Below, in pieces: positions 37,126-57,639 of a stretch of 64,000 bases of DNA; position 1 is the first letter of the stretch; each line of letters begins with the position of its first letter. The stretch comes from Lethocerus indicus (Eukaryota > Arthropoda > Insecta > Hemiptera > Belostomatidae), in contig JACDQD010000104.1 of NCBI GenBank assembly GCA_019843655.1, positions 2,976,001 through 3,040,000 of the forward strand, read 5' to 3'. Made by a program: the position numbers and the translations under genes. The notes under the pieces were generated by a model. That model worked only from the letters and a program-made list of their open reading frames with translations. It made no database searches and had not been told where the DNA came from.

Positions 37126-37973
37126 CGTGTTGCAATCATAATTAATAAATTTATGTGTATATCTGTACATTTTGTTATTGAGTTTACATATCAACATACT
37201 ATGAAGATTATGTTTTTTCCACCTTTTATTTTTGTATAATCAACTACAATGGGTACAAATGTTGAATGTATTGCCCTCGCGTGAATGTCTCGATAAAAGA
37301 GACCACCCAATGATGGCACTTTTGACACATGAACAATTTACGGCTTCGGACTAAGGAGATATCTAGGCCAGTGGCGTTTAAGCCGACGGGGGGGGAGATA
37401 ATGGTTGGGTAAGAGAGGAAAGGGACTGAGCGAGTGGATTAGGATGAGGAGAGTGGCGGGAGTGGATCTTCAGGAACCGGGATTTGGCGACTTCGTCGAC
37501 TGTTGGTATATTGAGGTCATTGTGGATTGTTCGGTTAGAAACATACCAGGGAGCGTTAAGAATAGTACAATTGACTTTTTACTGTAATCTCTGGATGCGG
37601 GAGATGTTGGATTTCTTGGCAGAATTGAGGAATATGTATAATATGTACACATGAAATTATTGTTTTGAAACAATACATTATTTACTTTCAAAAACCTTAA
37701 CTATTCAATAGCAGTAAAGTATGTCAACCCAATTGTTGTTTGGTCATTCAGTTATATGACCTCCCCATTATATACTAATAGAAACAGCTACTGAAGATAA
37801 CAGCTAGCAAATTACTAAGCCAGTGAAAGAAGACAGAAGATAAAGAAAACTATGGTATTCCAAACCCTAGCAGACCACATAACGGATATTCCAAAATAAG
37901 ATTAATTAAATAATTAAAATAAAATGATAAAATAAAGTCTTTTGTGTGCAACATGTCTTATTCACATATTAAA
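37126..37973. other. Intergenic region between the Cys/Pro repeat gene and SLC49A4
   Basis: Convergent 3' ends. Contains the LINE remnant described separately; the rest is AT-rich and holds nothing else I can support. Confidence 0.6.
37330..37625 (-). mobile_element. Jockey-like LINE fragment, C-terminal end of ORF2, decayed
   Basis: On the minus strand the sequence encodes ISRIQRLQ, then NAPWYVSNRTIHNDLNIPTV and a later RRLKRHWPRYLLSPKP followed by a stop. The NAPWYV..N..IH.DL.IPTV pattern is the hallmark of the region after the reverse transcriptase domain in Jockey-clade non-LTR retrotransposons. An in-frame stop after RIQRLQ and a C homopolymer frameshift near 37388-37395 show that it is dead. 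It is GC-richer than its surroundings and inserted between two gene 3' ends. Confidence 0.8.
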
Positions 37974-40900
37974 TTAGTCAGTTAAATCAATAGATAATCT
38001 GTTATATTTATCACGAACAAAACATACAGCAATGAAAGATCCTAAGCCAAAGGCAACCAAACCGTAGTTCATCCAGGTAACATCTGAAACAATGCACAAT
38101 TCGGAAAAATTCTTTTTTCATCAATAAAAAATAAATTTGAATGATCCATTTGTGATCATTTTTTAAACAAAGCTATTTACATCTTGGGTTTTTCATGGTT
38201 ATAATTCACAGTACTACAGGTTTGACAAAAATGCCACTACCAGTTAAATGCTTTAAAACAAATTTTTCATATTGACAGTAAAAATGAATGTTTTCTTCTA
38301 GTCCTTAATTATGCATACCTAGGTGAGGTAAAGTGTAAATGAGGAAATACACAACACAAATTGTAACATTTGTTAAACTCATCATGTAACCAGCCAAGAT
38401 TCCTTCTGATACTGGATATGCCAATTCTGCACCTAGTTCATAGTACAAAGGGGTGGTAGACCACACAGTGGCTATACCACACATAATTGCAGTTACTAAG
38501 AAAGCTGCAATTTAAGAAGCAATAGAATCAATTTAGTGCAAAAATGCAAGTAAGTAATCAAATTTTTATTAACGGCATGAGTTGTTACAGCATCAAATCA
38601 TAATACTAATAAAAATTATTTATTAAAACCACGCATTTTAGGAGGGTTGATGTATGGATAACATTTTTAGATAAGTTCAAGAGATTATTTGTGTACAATT
38701 TTATGTGTTTACTATACCCTTATTAAATGGTATTGTTCCACTTCTTATGAGAATCACAAACAAGAACATCAGTACTGCTGATGCCAGAAAGACAGCAAGG
38801 ATAATGCGCAAATTTCCTTGGCAATTATCTGATACTTTACTTACAGACAGACCAAGACAACAACCACATATTATAGTCCAGAAACCAATTTTGGCAGTTT
38901 CACACTAAAAATAATTCTAATAAGTTCAATCTTGGAATATTTTAGTCCTGATAAACATTAATTTCCACAATGGATTTACTGTAATACGTTGTACTAAGAT
39001 TACTGTTTTTATTGTGACACTTACCTGACTTATACCTGACTGTCTGAAAGTTAAAGTCAAGAGTGAAAACCAGGGTCCACTTATTCCAAAACATAAGGCT
39101 GATGATATTGATAGCAACCAAATATCACGATTACTGTAAATGTTTTTCCCACAATAGGAAAAATCAGTAATTACAGACTCTCTCATATCATTTAATAAAT
39201 CATATCTTGATATTATTTTAATCGGGAGATACACACACTCCCAATTTACTTATTTAGTTAGTACTTGTTTTTAATTCTGGATTACGTCTAAGACATATGT
39301 AGTGCTTATGAAGTCACTTGATGTGGTTAAGTCAAGATAGTAAATTTAGAATGATTAAAATCTATCTATTTGATTGCCACTAATATAAAATTGATTATTC
39401 TATTCAACATCTTTCATTTTAGTACACAGTATAAAAGGGGCAATAATTGATTAATACTCCATTAATTGAATGGTAAATAATTCATTCATATTTTGATGGA
39501 AACATATAGGAATATTATGAAATAATACTACTCACACAATAAGATTCCCGAGTGAAGTAAAAAATTCTGGTTTCTCTAGTGCAGTTTTAACAGAAGATCT
39601 ACTTGGAGGCCGTACTGGCTTTTCAGGGAAAAACATGAATATCACACCAAACAATACAATTTCAGCAATGAAACCTAATATATAGAGTATATTATATCAG
39701 CTATATTAACTTCATAAATATTGAAATTTCTCATCTACATTTTAATTTCATAGTTACTTACTTATAAGCAAAAATTGTGAGATTTCTGTTCTGATTTTAA
39801 TTTGCTGCACTTCTGTTTTCAATTGTTGATCAGGTACAGGTGGTTCAGAAACAATACATGGACCCAAAAGATAGCTACCAGCCATTCCAAGCGCTGATGC
39901 ACTAGTTCCTACTCCTGAAAATTTTCAATTACACAGTAAAAAATATTAATGACAAGTAGATAACATACTGATTATGAATGTGGTGATTTTTGTTGCAGTT
40001 CCCATTTTCCTTTTTCTGGTTATTTGAACATCTAAAATTACTTTCATTGCCCCGACCTTAAGGATATGAATTACAAATAAAATTCAGCTTATTTTCATTA
40101 ATAATATTCATAATATCCAGGATAAAACACTAGCCAGTTGCATACGTCCGTTGATAGGAGGGGAACCAAGTTGAGGATAACAGAACAATGGAGGGTCCTA
40201 TTATAACACCACCTATTGCATTTAGGATTGCACCAATATGTATAAGTCTGCAATAAAAAGTTTTAATTAATTACTTTCATTCTATAATAAATACACAGTG
40301 CTTCTCATAACTAAAACACATATACACCATATCAGTTATTTCCAATAAATAAGTTCTCCTACATTGTATAACATTCCTGCTTCATTCCCCAAAATCTTAT
40401 AGCACCACCAAGCAGGCACAAGAAGGTTGCAACCAAAAAGGAAGTTCTGAGTCCTGAAAATGTACACTTAATTTTCAGTGAATATAATATGAATCATTCT
40501 ATTTTATGCCTCCATTCACACCAACTACAAGGTTATCATTAATTCTATAAATGTTAAAGTAACAGTAATATACATGAAATAATAAGATATAAATATGTTT
40601 TCATACTTAAATCCAATACCTTTATTATTGAGCATCCAGCATGAAGGAAAAATGAATATTATGTAGGTCATATACCCCCAACTATTTAGCAAGGCCACTG
40701 TGCTTGCTTCCCATGCTGGAAAGGCATAAAGAGCAGAGGAAGCTATAGGACTCCAAGAATACCATAGTGCTGCCTGATCAGAAAACAAAAATATCATTTG
40801 CAAAGTGTAAAGGATAAAGAAAAACAAATACGTATTTGTGTTCTAATCATACTTGTTAAACGTAGAAATAAGAAGGGAACAAGAAAACATTTGCACTCTT

Positions 40901-41773
40901 CTTTACAAATACAATGATAAAATAGTAAACATTCTACCAACTGTGAGCATCAGATATTGAATGGGTTTGAGAGGGGGTGGGTTTTAAGTAAGTAAGGGTT
41001 GATTGTACTTGTAAAGTATTTTCAAGATATTGAAGAATAGCTGCAGGTACCCAGTGATAAACACAATGGTCTTAGTAACTAAAATGTACAATTATTGACC
41101 GGAATGTTTACAATAGTAAAACTACAACATAATGTTAACACCGTAGATTTCGCGTGTTTCTGTCTCCTCACGCTGGTTTGGTCTTTTGCTAGTCCGGTTT
41201 CGGCTGCTCGCCATCTTCAGTAGCGGTATTAGTCACTTTGGATGTTTTTTGGGCATCCTCACTGTACTGTCACTGTCACTTGAACTGTAGGAAATCTACG
41301 GTTTATCAGAAATCTGTTGACTGTTCCTCCCTCTACACAGAGAAAAAGTAATCCACCTTGTTCTCATTTTATATAGTCCTGCATGGTGTTATATGCTATG
41401 CTGTGGTCATCCATCACCAGTAGTTTGTTTAATTTCACAAATCTTTGAAGCCTTCAACATTGTAATACATCCCTCTCATACGGTCTGTACTAAATCTTGC
41501 ATACTGTCTTAATTAACTAAAAAGACTTGAACAAATTTGTCATGCCAAATAAACACGAATATACAGATATAAGCAATAGAAAATTAATGAAAAAGTAGTA
41601 ACCTGCATGAAGGACGTGGAGCAGTACATAAACAAGACATACCATCGCATACGGTCCAGGGTATTAAAAGACTTCTTAGCTTTATTAGAATCTACATCTT
41701 CGGAATCCCAATTGCTTTCCGAGAGCATTAATTCGAGACTTACATAAAATGAGGGTACAGTATTGACCATCAT
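37974..41773 (-). CDS. SLC49A4: SLC49A4 (DIRC2)-type major facilitator transporter
   Basis: Ten exons on the minus strand: 41773-41603, 40773-40620, 40453-40363, 40247-40135, 39914-39762, 39674-39536, 39133-39025, 38904-38718, 38504-38319 and 38083-37974 (TAA). All phases agree (0,1,2,1,1,2,0,1,1) and give 470 residues, close to the usual length of about 480. DIRC2/SLC49A4 is a lysosomal-membrane MFS protein; SLC49 members carry haem or small cofactors. Family signatures include RMRWYVLFMYC, ALYAFPAWEASTVALLNSWG, GGVIIGPSIVLL, RTYATGVGTSASALGMAGS and the late LYYELGAELAYPVSEGILAG. About a dozen hydrophobic segments are spread over the exons. Intron 4 begins GC rather than GT (GC-AG). The gene is head-to-head with KLHDC4, and intron 1 holds a foldback element. 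FLVCR-type paralogues are the alternative, but the match is best to DIRC2. Confidence 0.93.
41141..41301. mobile_element. Foldback/MITE-like element, copy 2 (short)
   Basis: Lies in intron 1 of SLC49A4. CCGTAGATTTC at 41141-41151 and GAAATCTACGG at 41291-41301 form exact 11-bp terminal inverted repeats. The left part matches the left arm and interior of the element at 13787 (CTGTCTCCTC, GGTTTGGTCTTTTGCTAG, CGCCATCTTCAGTAG, CACTGTCACTGTCACTTG). The long right arm is missing, so this is an internally deleted derivative. Confidence 0.8.
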
Positions 41774-42626
41774 TTTGGTTCAGTTTTAATTAATGATAAT
41801 CATAATAAAATTTCGAGACACTTAAAATTTCAAGACATTGTTATGTTTTATAAATATTTCTTTTTTCATTAAAACAGGCAATTGTTATGAAAATTGAAAA
41901 ACTAGTACTGAGACCAATTATTTTCGCGCCGAAAATACGAACATAAAAACGCGACGACCTCAAATAATTCCACGAGCCAGGGTTACTATGAAAAAATAAG
42001 CAAATAAGTAATATCGAAAGTCATTATTAATATTACACGTGGTTATACTTAAATTTTTGTTTGTTGTTTAATTTTTTCCTATGTTTGTACATTATAATTG
42101 CCAAAATGTAGAAATAGAAGCGACGTCGAGGCGAATGGAGGCATTGAATTGAATAATAAATATTGAGGAGCCTGCTGGAAAAAGTAAAATATATCTAAAC
42201 TCTTCATACTGATATTCTACTTTCAAAGTACATTATTTTATATTCATTTGTGTTCAATTTGTTAATTTAATATAAGAGGTAGGAACGGAAACGAAGGGAC
42301 AGAATTTTTAAATGGATACCTTAATATGGTATAATGGATACCTTTAATATTCTACCTTAGTCTAGTAAAATGTCTGGATGAACGAAATTAACCGAACTAA
42401 AAATTTCGGCCAATATATGGGTTTTGATGCACAATCCAATTCCAGCCCGCTTATAAACAAAGTATAAGGGGATCCCCTCCATAAAGTGGCGCATTAACCT
42501 ACCCAATTGTTATATAAACTTCAGCGCAAGCATGGTTTTTGTTGTTTTGAAGTTAATGTCATAATTTACAAAACGCAATTTTGTTTTCTTGTCTATTCGT
42601 GGATGTTCTAAACAGTAGATAACGAT
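41774..42626. promoter_or_regulatory. Divergent intergenic region, SLC49A4 / KLHDC4
   Basis: 853 bp separate the two start codons, which face away from each other, so both promoters must lie here or overlap. The sequence is AT-rich; no TATA box stands out near either start. A GC-richer stretch at 42420-42500 precedes KLHDC4. Confidence 0.5.
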
Positions 42627-46567
<3,941 letters not shown>

Positions 46568-47282
46568 TGATGTATATGAGTACAAGCATTATAAAGTGAT
46601 TGACAATTAAACCAAAAAAGGTATAAAATGGTGCAATTGTTAATACAAATGTTATATTCAAATGAAATTAATTTAATTAAAAATAAACGTCAATATTATT
46701 TATTGTGTTCCTCTATTCTACATGTTGTACATGAATTTATAAGAATGTCTTACAACTAAAACATTGTACAAGTTAAATAGAATAACATAATTAAGAAAAA
46801 TTTTGAAGAACAATATACACAAAGAACTAACACATTATCATGAAGTATTTAACCAATTTAACAAAAGTCAATTTATAATTTTCCTCCTCAAGAAATTAGT
46901 TTTCTGACACAACATTAAAATAAAAGAAAATATACAATCCATGGCTGCTTAACAATCTGATTTTGGGAAGAGATTCACATATATAATAGAAGTAATAAAA
47001 AGATAACATATCTTGAATGACATATTTTGAATGGTCAGGAAACAATGAGCTTAATATTGGAACACTTGTTTATTGATCAAAAGTGATACAAAAGGGTAAA
47101 ATTAACAGTAATTTAAAAGAAAATATTACATTCCCATGTACTTGTTAAACTTATTAATATCTGCCAGACTAAAACTAATAAAAATACAACACAGTATCAA
47201 AGACTTAAATTTATAAAGGCCTTATTAAAACTAAGGTTTAGAAAATTGTTAATAAAACAGTATAGTATATTGAAGGAATTTC
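46568..47282. other. Tail-to-tail intergenic region, KLHDC4 / SUMO
   Basis: Contains the KLHDC4 3' UTR with AATAAA at 46682 and the SUMO 3' UTR with minus-strand AATAAA candidates at 47066-47071 and 46697-46702. One copy of a 63-bp direct repeat (46741-46803) lies here. Confidence 0.6.
46741..46803. repeat. 63-bp direct repeat, copy A
   Basis: AAGAATGTCTTACAACTAAA and the following 43 bases recur at 47549-47611 with one clear mismatch. Copy A lies downstream of the SUMO stop. Confidence 0.9.
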
Positions 47283-48489
47283 TTAAGTATAAGTTGGAAC
47301 TTTGAAATGGAACCCGCCAGTTTGTTGCTGGTAGACCTCTATTGTATCACCTTCCTCCATTTCAAGGCTCAATGGAGTATCTGCTTCATTTATAGGTTGT
47401 CCATCAAATCTGAATCGAACAGCAGCCATTGCCAGGCCCTGAAAAATGGTCAAGTATTAGTCATGAATGCAATTTCTAAACTTGCCAGAATTGTGAAGTG
47501 AAAACTACTACATCAAATATATCAGAAATATACTAGTTTCTGGACATGAAGAATGTCTTACAACTAAAACATTGTAAAAGTTAAATAGAATAACATAATT
47601 AAGAAAAATTTAATCGAACAACTAATCGAATAATTTAATTTATAGAACCTGATTAAATTATTAAATCCGTTTAAGTATGACATTATTTAGAACTAATTTG
47701 CTAAAGGTTAGTGTTGTTCTAAAAATAGAAACATGACCAAAAAATGTAAGTTATAGTAAAACCACAGAGGTAGTTGCGTATTGCTTGTGCAATGTTTATT
47801 TACGTTCATAAAACTTGTTGATGCTATCCATTACTGATTTCCTTAGTGACTGAAATTTATAATTCGTTATTTCATGTATAACTTAATAAAGTAAAATTAC
47901 TATAAAAAAAAAATGAAACAAAAATAAACTAAATGTTTTTATAAAACTTCATTGTACTGTATTTATTTAAGTCAATAAATTAAGAATAACAATACTCACA
48001 AAGAAATTTCATTGGATAAAGATAAAAATTTGTGATTTTTAGATTTTGTTGGGCAAATAACTAACTTCCAAATTTTAATTTTTACTATAAGTAATAATTT
48101 GCAGTGCAAGTGCCTAGGAACCTTAAGAAGGTCTAGTTGAGTACAAGGAAATTTCCTAAAATGTCTGAGTATTGAAAATAAGTATAAACAACTTACAGCT
48201 CGATCACAGTATGCATTCATTAGTTTTCTTAGAGGAGTGTGTTTTTTAATTTTAAACTGTACAATAGCGTTGTCTTGTCCCATCACTTTGAGGTTAATGT
48301 GTTCCGACTCGCCTGCTTTGACGTCCTAAACAGAATAATCGAAAAATTAGGGAAATAAAAATCACAATACAGAGAGCGGCGAGCATCGAGGATTTTTTGA
48401 GAATGAGCCTCTTCCCGAAACGTGGGATCGAAATACTGGTGAGAAGCTTTACATAGGACATTTTAACAAACCTTCTTATCCTCCGACAT
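47283..48489 (-). CDS. SUMO: Small ubiquitin-like modifier (SUMO)
   Basis: Three exons on the minus strand: 48489-48472, 48325-48197 and 47438-47283 (TAA), all phase 0, giving 100 residues. SUMO is conjugated to lysines of target proteins by the E1 Aos1/Uba2 and the E2 Ubc9. The core [20 protein letters not shown]...[13 protein letters not shown]...FRFDGQPIN...[16 protein letters not shown] is nearly invariant in insects and resembles SUMO-2/3. The QQQTGG diglycine is followed by a nine-residue tail (FHFKVPTYT) that SENP/Ulp proteases must remove before conjugation. No psi-K-x-E site is present in the short N-terminal arm (MSEDKKDVKAGE), so self-chain formation through that site is not predicted. 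Exon 1 encodes only six residues and its donor is AAG|GTTTGT. Confidence 0.97.
47549..47611. repeat. 63-bp direct repeat, copy B
   Basis: Second copy of the repeat at 46741-46803, 808 bp away in the same orientation, located inside SUMO intron 2. The two copies bracket the last SUMO exon. Confidence 0.9.
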
Positions 48490-50708
48490 TCTGCTCAGTT
48501 CAGTAGTGGTACGTTTTTAGTTGTAACGTGGATTTGTGGGAGCACCGGGCGGACAGGAAACCGGCTAGGGGGACGTGCGAAGTCGATCGAATTATAAGGT
48601 TAGACTAGAACTTCCGTTTATGCCGCTAAACACTAGCCCAAGAGATACACAAAAGAACGCCTCTCAAACCCAACTGTACACTCGTCCACGGCCTTCGGAA
48701 TACGGCGAAAATTCCACCGAAATGTTGTTAAGTAAATATTTTTCGAATCATGAAGGAAGAAAAATAAGTAACGCTCGAAAAAAAAATAAGTTGCTGTAAT
48801 ATATATTACAGTTTGACTATACTCATAGCTGAGGTTGGCAACCACGCATTTTTATTCCTCTGTTATTCGACGGCTTTGCCCTTTCTGACATGAAACAAGC
48901 GATGCCTCGATCTCGACGAAAAAGCTCGTAAAATAGAATCGCCTAATCTTATAGTTTAATCGAATCGGGTTGGGAATTGGTTTGTACCGACTTTGTTCAT
49001 TTCTGAAATGCCACCACCGTAACTTTTGTACTACCGACTTTTTTGTACGTATTTCTGGCTATCGGACGTGGCACTATTTTGAAAAAATGTATTTGCCAGT
49101 GCGTACAGTATCGCATTAAACGTAGTTTCATAAAAAATCAGTGCCGCATTTTTTAGATACAATCGATTGTATATTATCGCAATTCGCAATAGTCTTCTGT
49201 ATCGACATTTTCGACGTGTATATTTTGTTTCCAAGTGTATAAAATAAAAGTACTGTTAATGGGTGAGAAAAATAAATAGTCATATAAAAACCTCAAAAAG
49301 TATATCCGCATTGTTTTAGTCGTACCAGAAGAACTTTTTTCATTGAAATACTATTCCAGGAATTTTTTATTACCGTAATTTTGGCATATATTTCTGGATT
49401 GCTGTAAGATTGTAAACAAATTGGTACTGGTACCGAAGGGAAAGAATTGTAACAGTGCATACAGTATGGCACTGTATTCAATTTGATTTAATATAAATGT
49501 GATTAATATTATCTTATTTAACATAAAAAATATGCATTAACTTCCCTAAAGTAATAAAGCACGCAGGGCTTTTGCTTTACCACCTGAAAGTAATTAATTT
49601 ACACACAGAAAGTGGAAGTCAAAACAAGAAAAGAGCAAACTTTTATATTAAATAATATTTTAGATTTTTAAAAGTGTCCATAACTGCTAAAAACAGACTA
49701 CTCTTGATAATAGTCAGGTATAAATCATATCTATTAACAAAAAGATAAAGTTTACTTACAGATAATGAAAAAATACTGTGATCGTGTAGAAATATGACCG
49801 TGACATATGGCCTGAATGTGACACTAACAAATATCAATAGTTTATCTTTTTCAGTTAATGTATAACAGCATAAGAAACAAAAAAAAGTTTATGTAATTTC
49901 AAATAAGTTTTGTTGAACATTAAACCATTAAATAATATAATGGTTGATTAATGAATGAAGCACAAAGCATTAAGTTTCAAACAAGTTGGTCATTACCTGA
50001 ATGCAAGTGCAAGTACTGAGTATAAATAGGGTTTAGCAAATTATATATTTCAATAAGAAATTTATATATTTAAATTCAAATTTACATCAAAATGAATATC
50101 TTATGAATTAACATTGTACTATTAGACAAATGTGGCATCAGTGACTTAGACTATTTTATCCTTAAATTAAGGTTCAATTTCAAAACCTGTCCAGACTCAT
50201 TTACACCATATAGATGAGCAGAATAACATATAAAACTGTACAAAATTTACCTAGACCTAGATACATTCGACTTTTAAATACATATAAATGTTTGTATATA
50301 AATATTAGAAGTTTTCCTGAAATAACTGAAAGAATGTCATGTACAAAAAGGTTCTATGAAGGATCAAATAATCATAAAATTAAACCAAACTTGAACAAAG
50401 CTTTGTACATTTATTTTAGTTTTCATAGGTAGCTTTAAATATCTCTTTAAACTCACTAATGAACAGTAAAAACATCTAATGTAAAATTCATACATGTGTC
50501 TATATATCTATACATGCACATATATATGCAAGTATATACCTGTATATACGAACATACAGACAGTTTTTATCATTATACAAATGTTCACTTTGCACTCAAA
50601 CCGACTTTACTGTGACACAATTTCCTTTTTTAAAAAAAATGGAGGCAGCGATGCATTCACCTTCCTACTTCGGTTTACTTCTCATTTGCCAACAGGCTTC
50701 TCCTTACC
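48490..50708. other. Intergenic region between SUMO and NUDT21
   Basis: The SUMO promoter and 5' UTR lie at the left end; the NUDT21 3' UTR lies at the right end (minus strand). Two loosely similar segments occur near 49097-49115 and 49454-49472 (CAGTGC[GA]TACAGTAT[CG]GCA). A GTAT/TATA-rich stretch is at 50494-50565. No other gene recognised. Confidence 0.5.
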
Positions 50709-56258
<5,550 letters not shown>

Positions 56259-57118
56259 TTTCGAAAATTAAAATGCAACACAATCTGACTTCCGCCTTCG
56301 AAATCGTCTTTTCACCTTTTCAAAGCCCAAACCTGAATTAGGGACGCGTGTAACAACTGATGACTGGTAGCAATGGAGATACTATGACGCCATTGACCGA
56401 AGCAAGAAACCAATGCCACATGCAAACTGTAACTGTTTCGAGTTAGATTTCATTAAACATTGAAAACTAAATCTATAAATGATTTGTAGTGAAAATTCTA
56501 ATTATAAGTGGCTTTAAATTAATATTTACCCAGTTCAAAAGTAACCAACAACCTAATATTAATTAAAGTTGTTATAATAATAATTGTTATTATCGTGCTA
56601 CAACTATACTTCATCTAACGACCACTTATATTTATACATTTAATGTTTTGTTGATCAATTATAACCTTAGTGTTAATGCAATAGCGATGTTAAATTAAAT
56701 TGAAAATTTTCCTAGCGAGCAAATTTAAATTACCTTATTAAAAACCTTCACGTTTAACAGTACTCTTTATAAATCAAAATAATATTATAAACCATAAAGT
56801 AACTATGTAACTATGTAGTAAAAATTTTTAATTCGTTGATTTTTATTTTTTATTTCCAATATGGGAAATTGACAATACAAAGTTTAATACAATCACCGCA
56901 ATATTGAATAAGGCGGTGGATATGAATGTGTAACCGAACACTACATTCATCACGGGAAGGTTAACAAAATTGTTTAGGTTTTTATGGCGTAATATTTTTC
57001 TGCATTTTAACTATCTAATGGACGTTAATATACGGAATAATCATTGATACTGTGTATTAAAATTAATGACCTATCTTTTCTAACTGTAAACAAAATTATA
57101 TATATAATTGTTGAAATC
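56259..57118. promoter_or_regulatory. Divergent intergenic region, NUDT21 / BTB-Psq gene
   Basis: 860 bp lie between the opposed start codons, so both promoters are expected here. The part next to NUDT21 (56130-56360) is GC-richer; the rest is very AT-rich. No clear TATA box with proper spacing was seen. Confidence 0.5.
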
Positions 57119-57586
57119 ATGTCTAATCAGGACCAATATTGCATGAAATGGAATAATTATCAGTCCCATATTGGCACTTTTTTTGTAAATTTGTTGGAAT
57201 CTGAAACTTTGGTAGATGTCACTTTGTGTGCAGAGGGGCAGAAATTTCATTGCCACAGAGTTATTCTTTCTGCGTGTAGCACATACTTTCAAGTCAGTTA
57301 TTGTATGAAGTAATTTGTAATTTTGTTTTATAATATATTTAAAACATGACCTTTTGATTTAGTGTAACACTCTCCCTTAGGAAATTCTAGCCAATGTGGA
57401 AACAAAACATCCAATTATATTGCTGCCAGGAATGAACTCCTCAGATGTTAAAGCAATAATTGATTTTATTTACCATGGGGAATTGAACAATATAAATTGT
57501 GACAGGTTTTCTTCAATCCTAAAAACTGCTGAGACATTAAAAATATGCGGTCTTATGGAGGTATATGTAAAAACTTTTGAATTTAT

Positions 57587-57639
<53 letters not shown>

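Noticed and set aside
57044..57118. In-frame upstream ATG for the BTB/Psq protein
   Set aside because: The conserved BTB start (MSNQDQYCMKWNNY) argues for 57119; the extension is hydrophobic, AT-rich and looks like 5' UTR.
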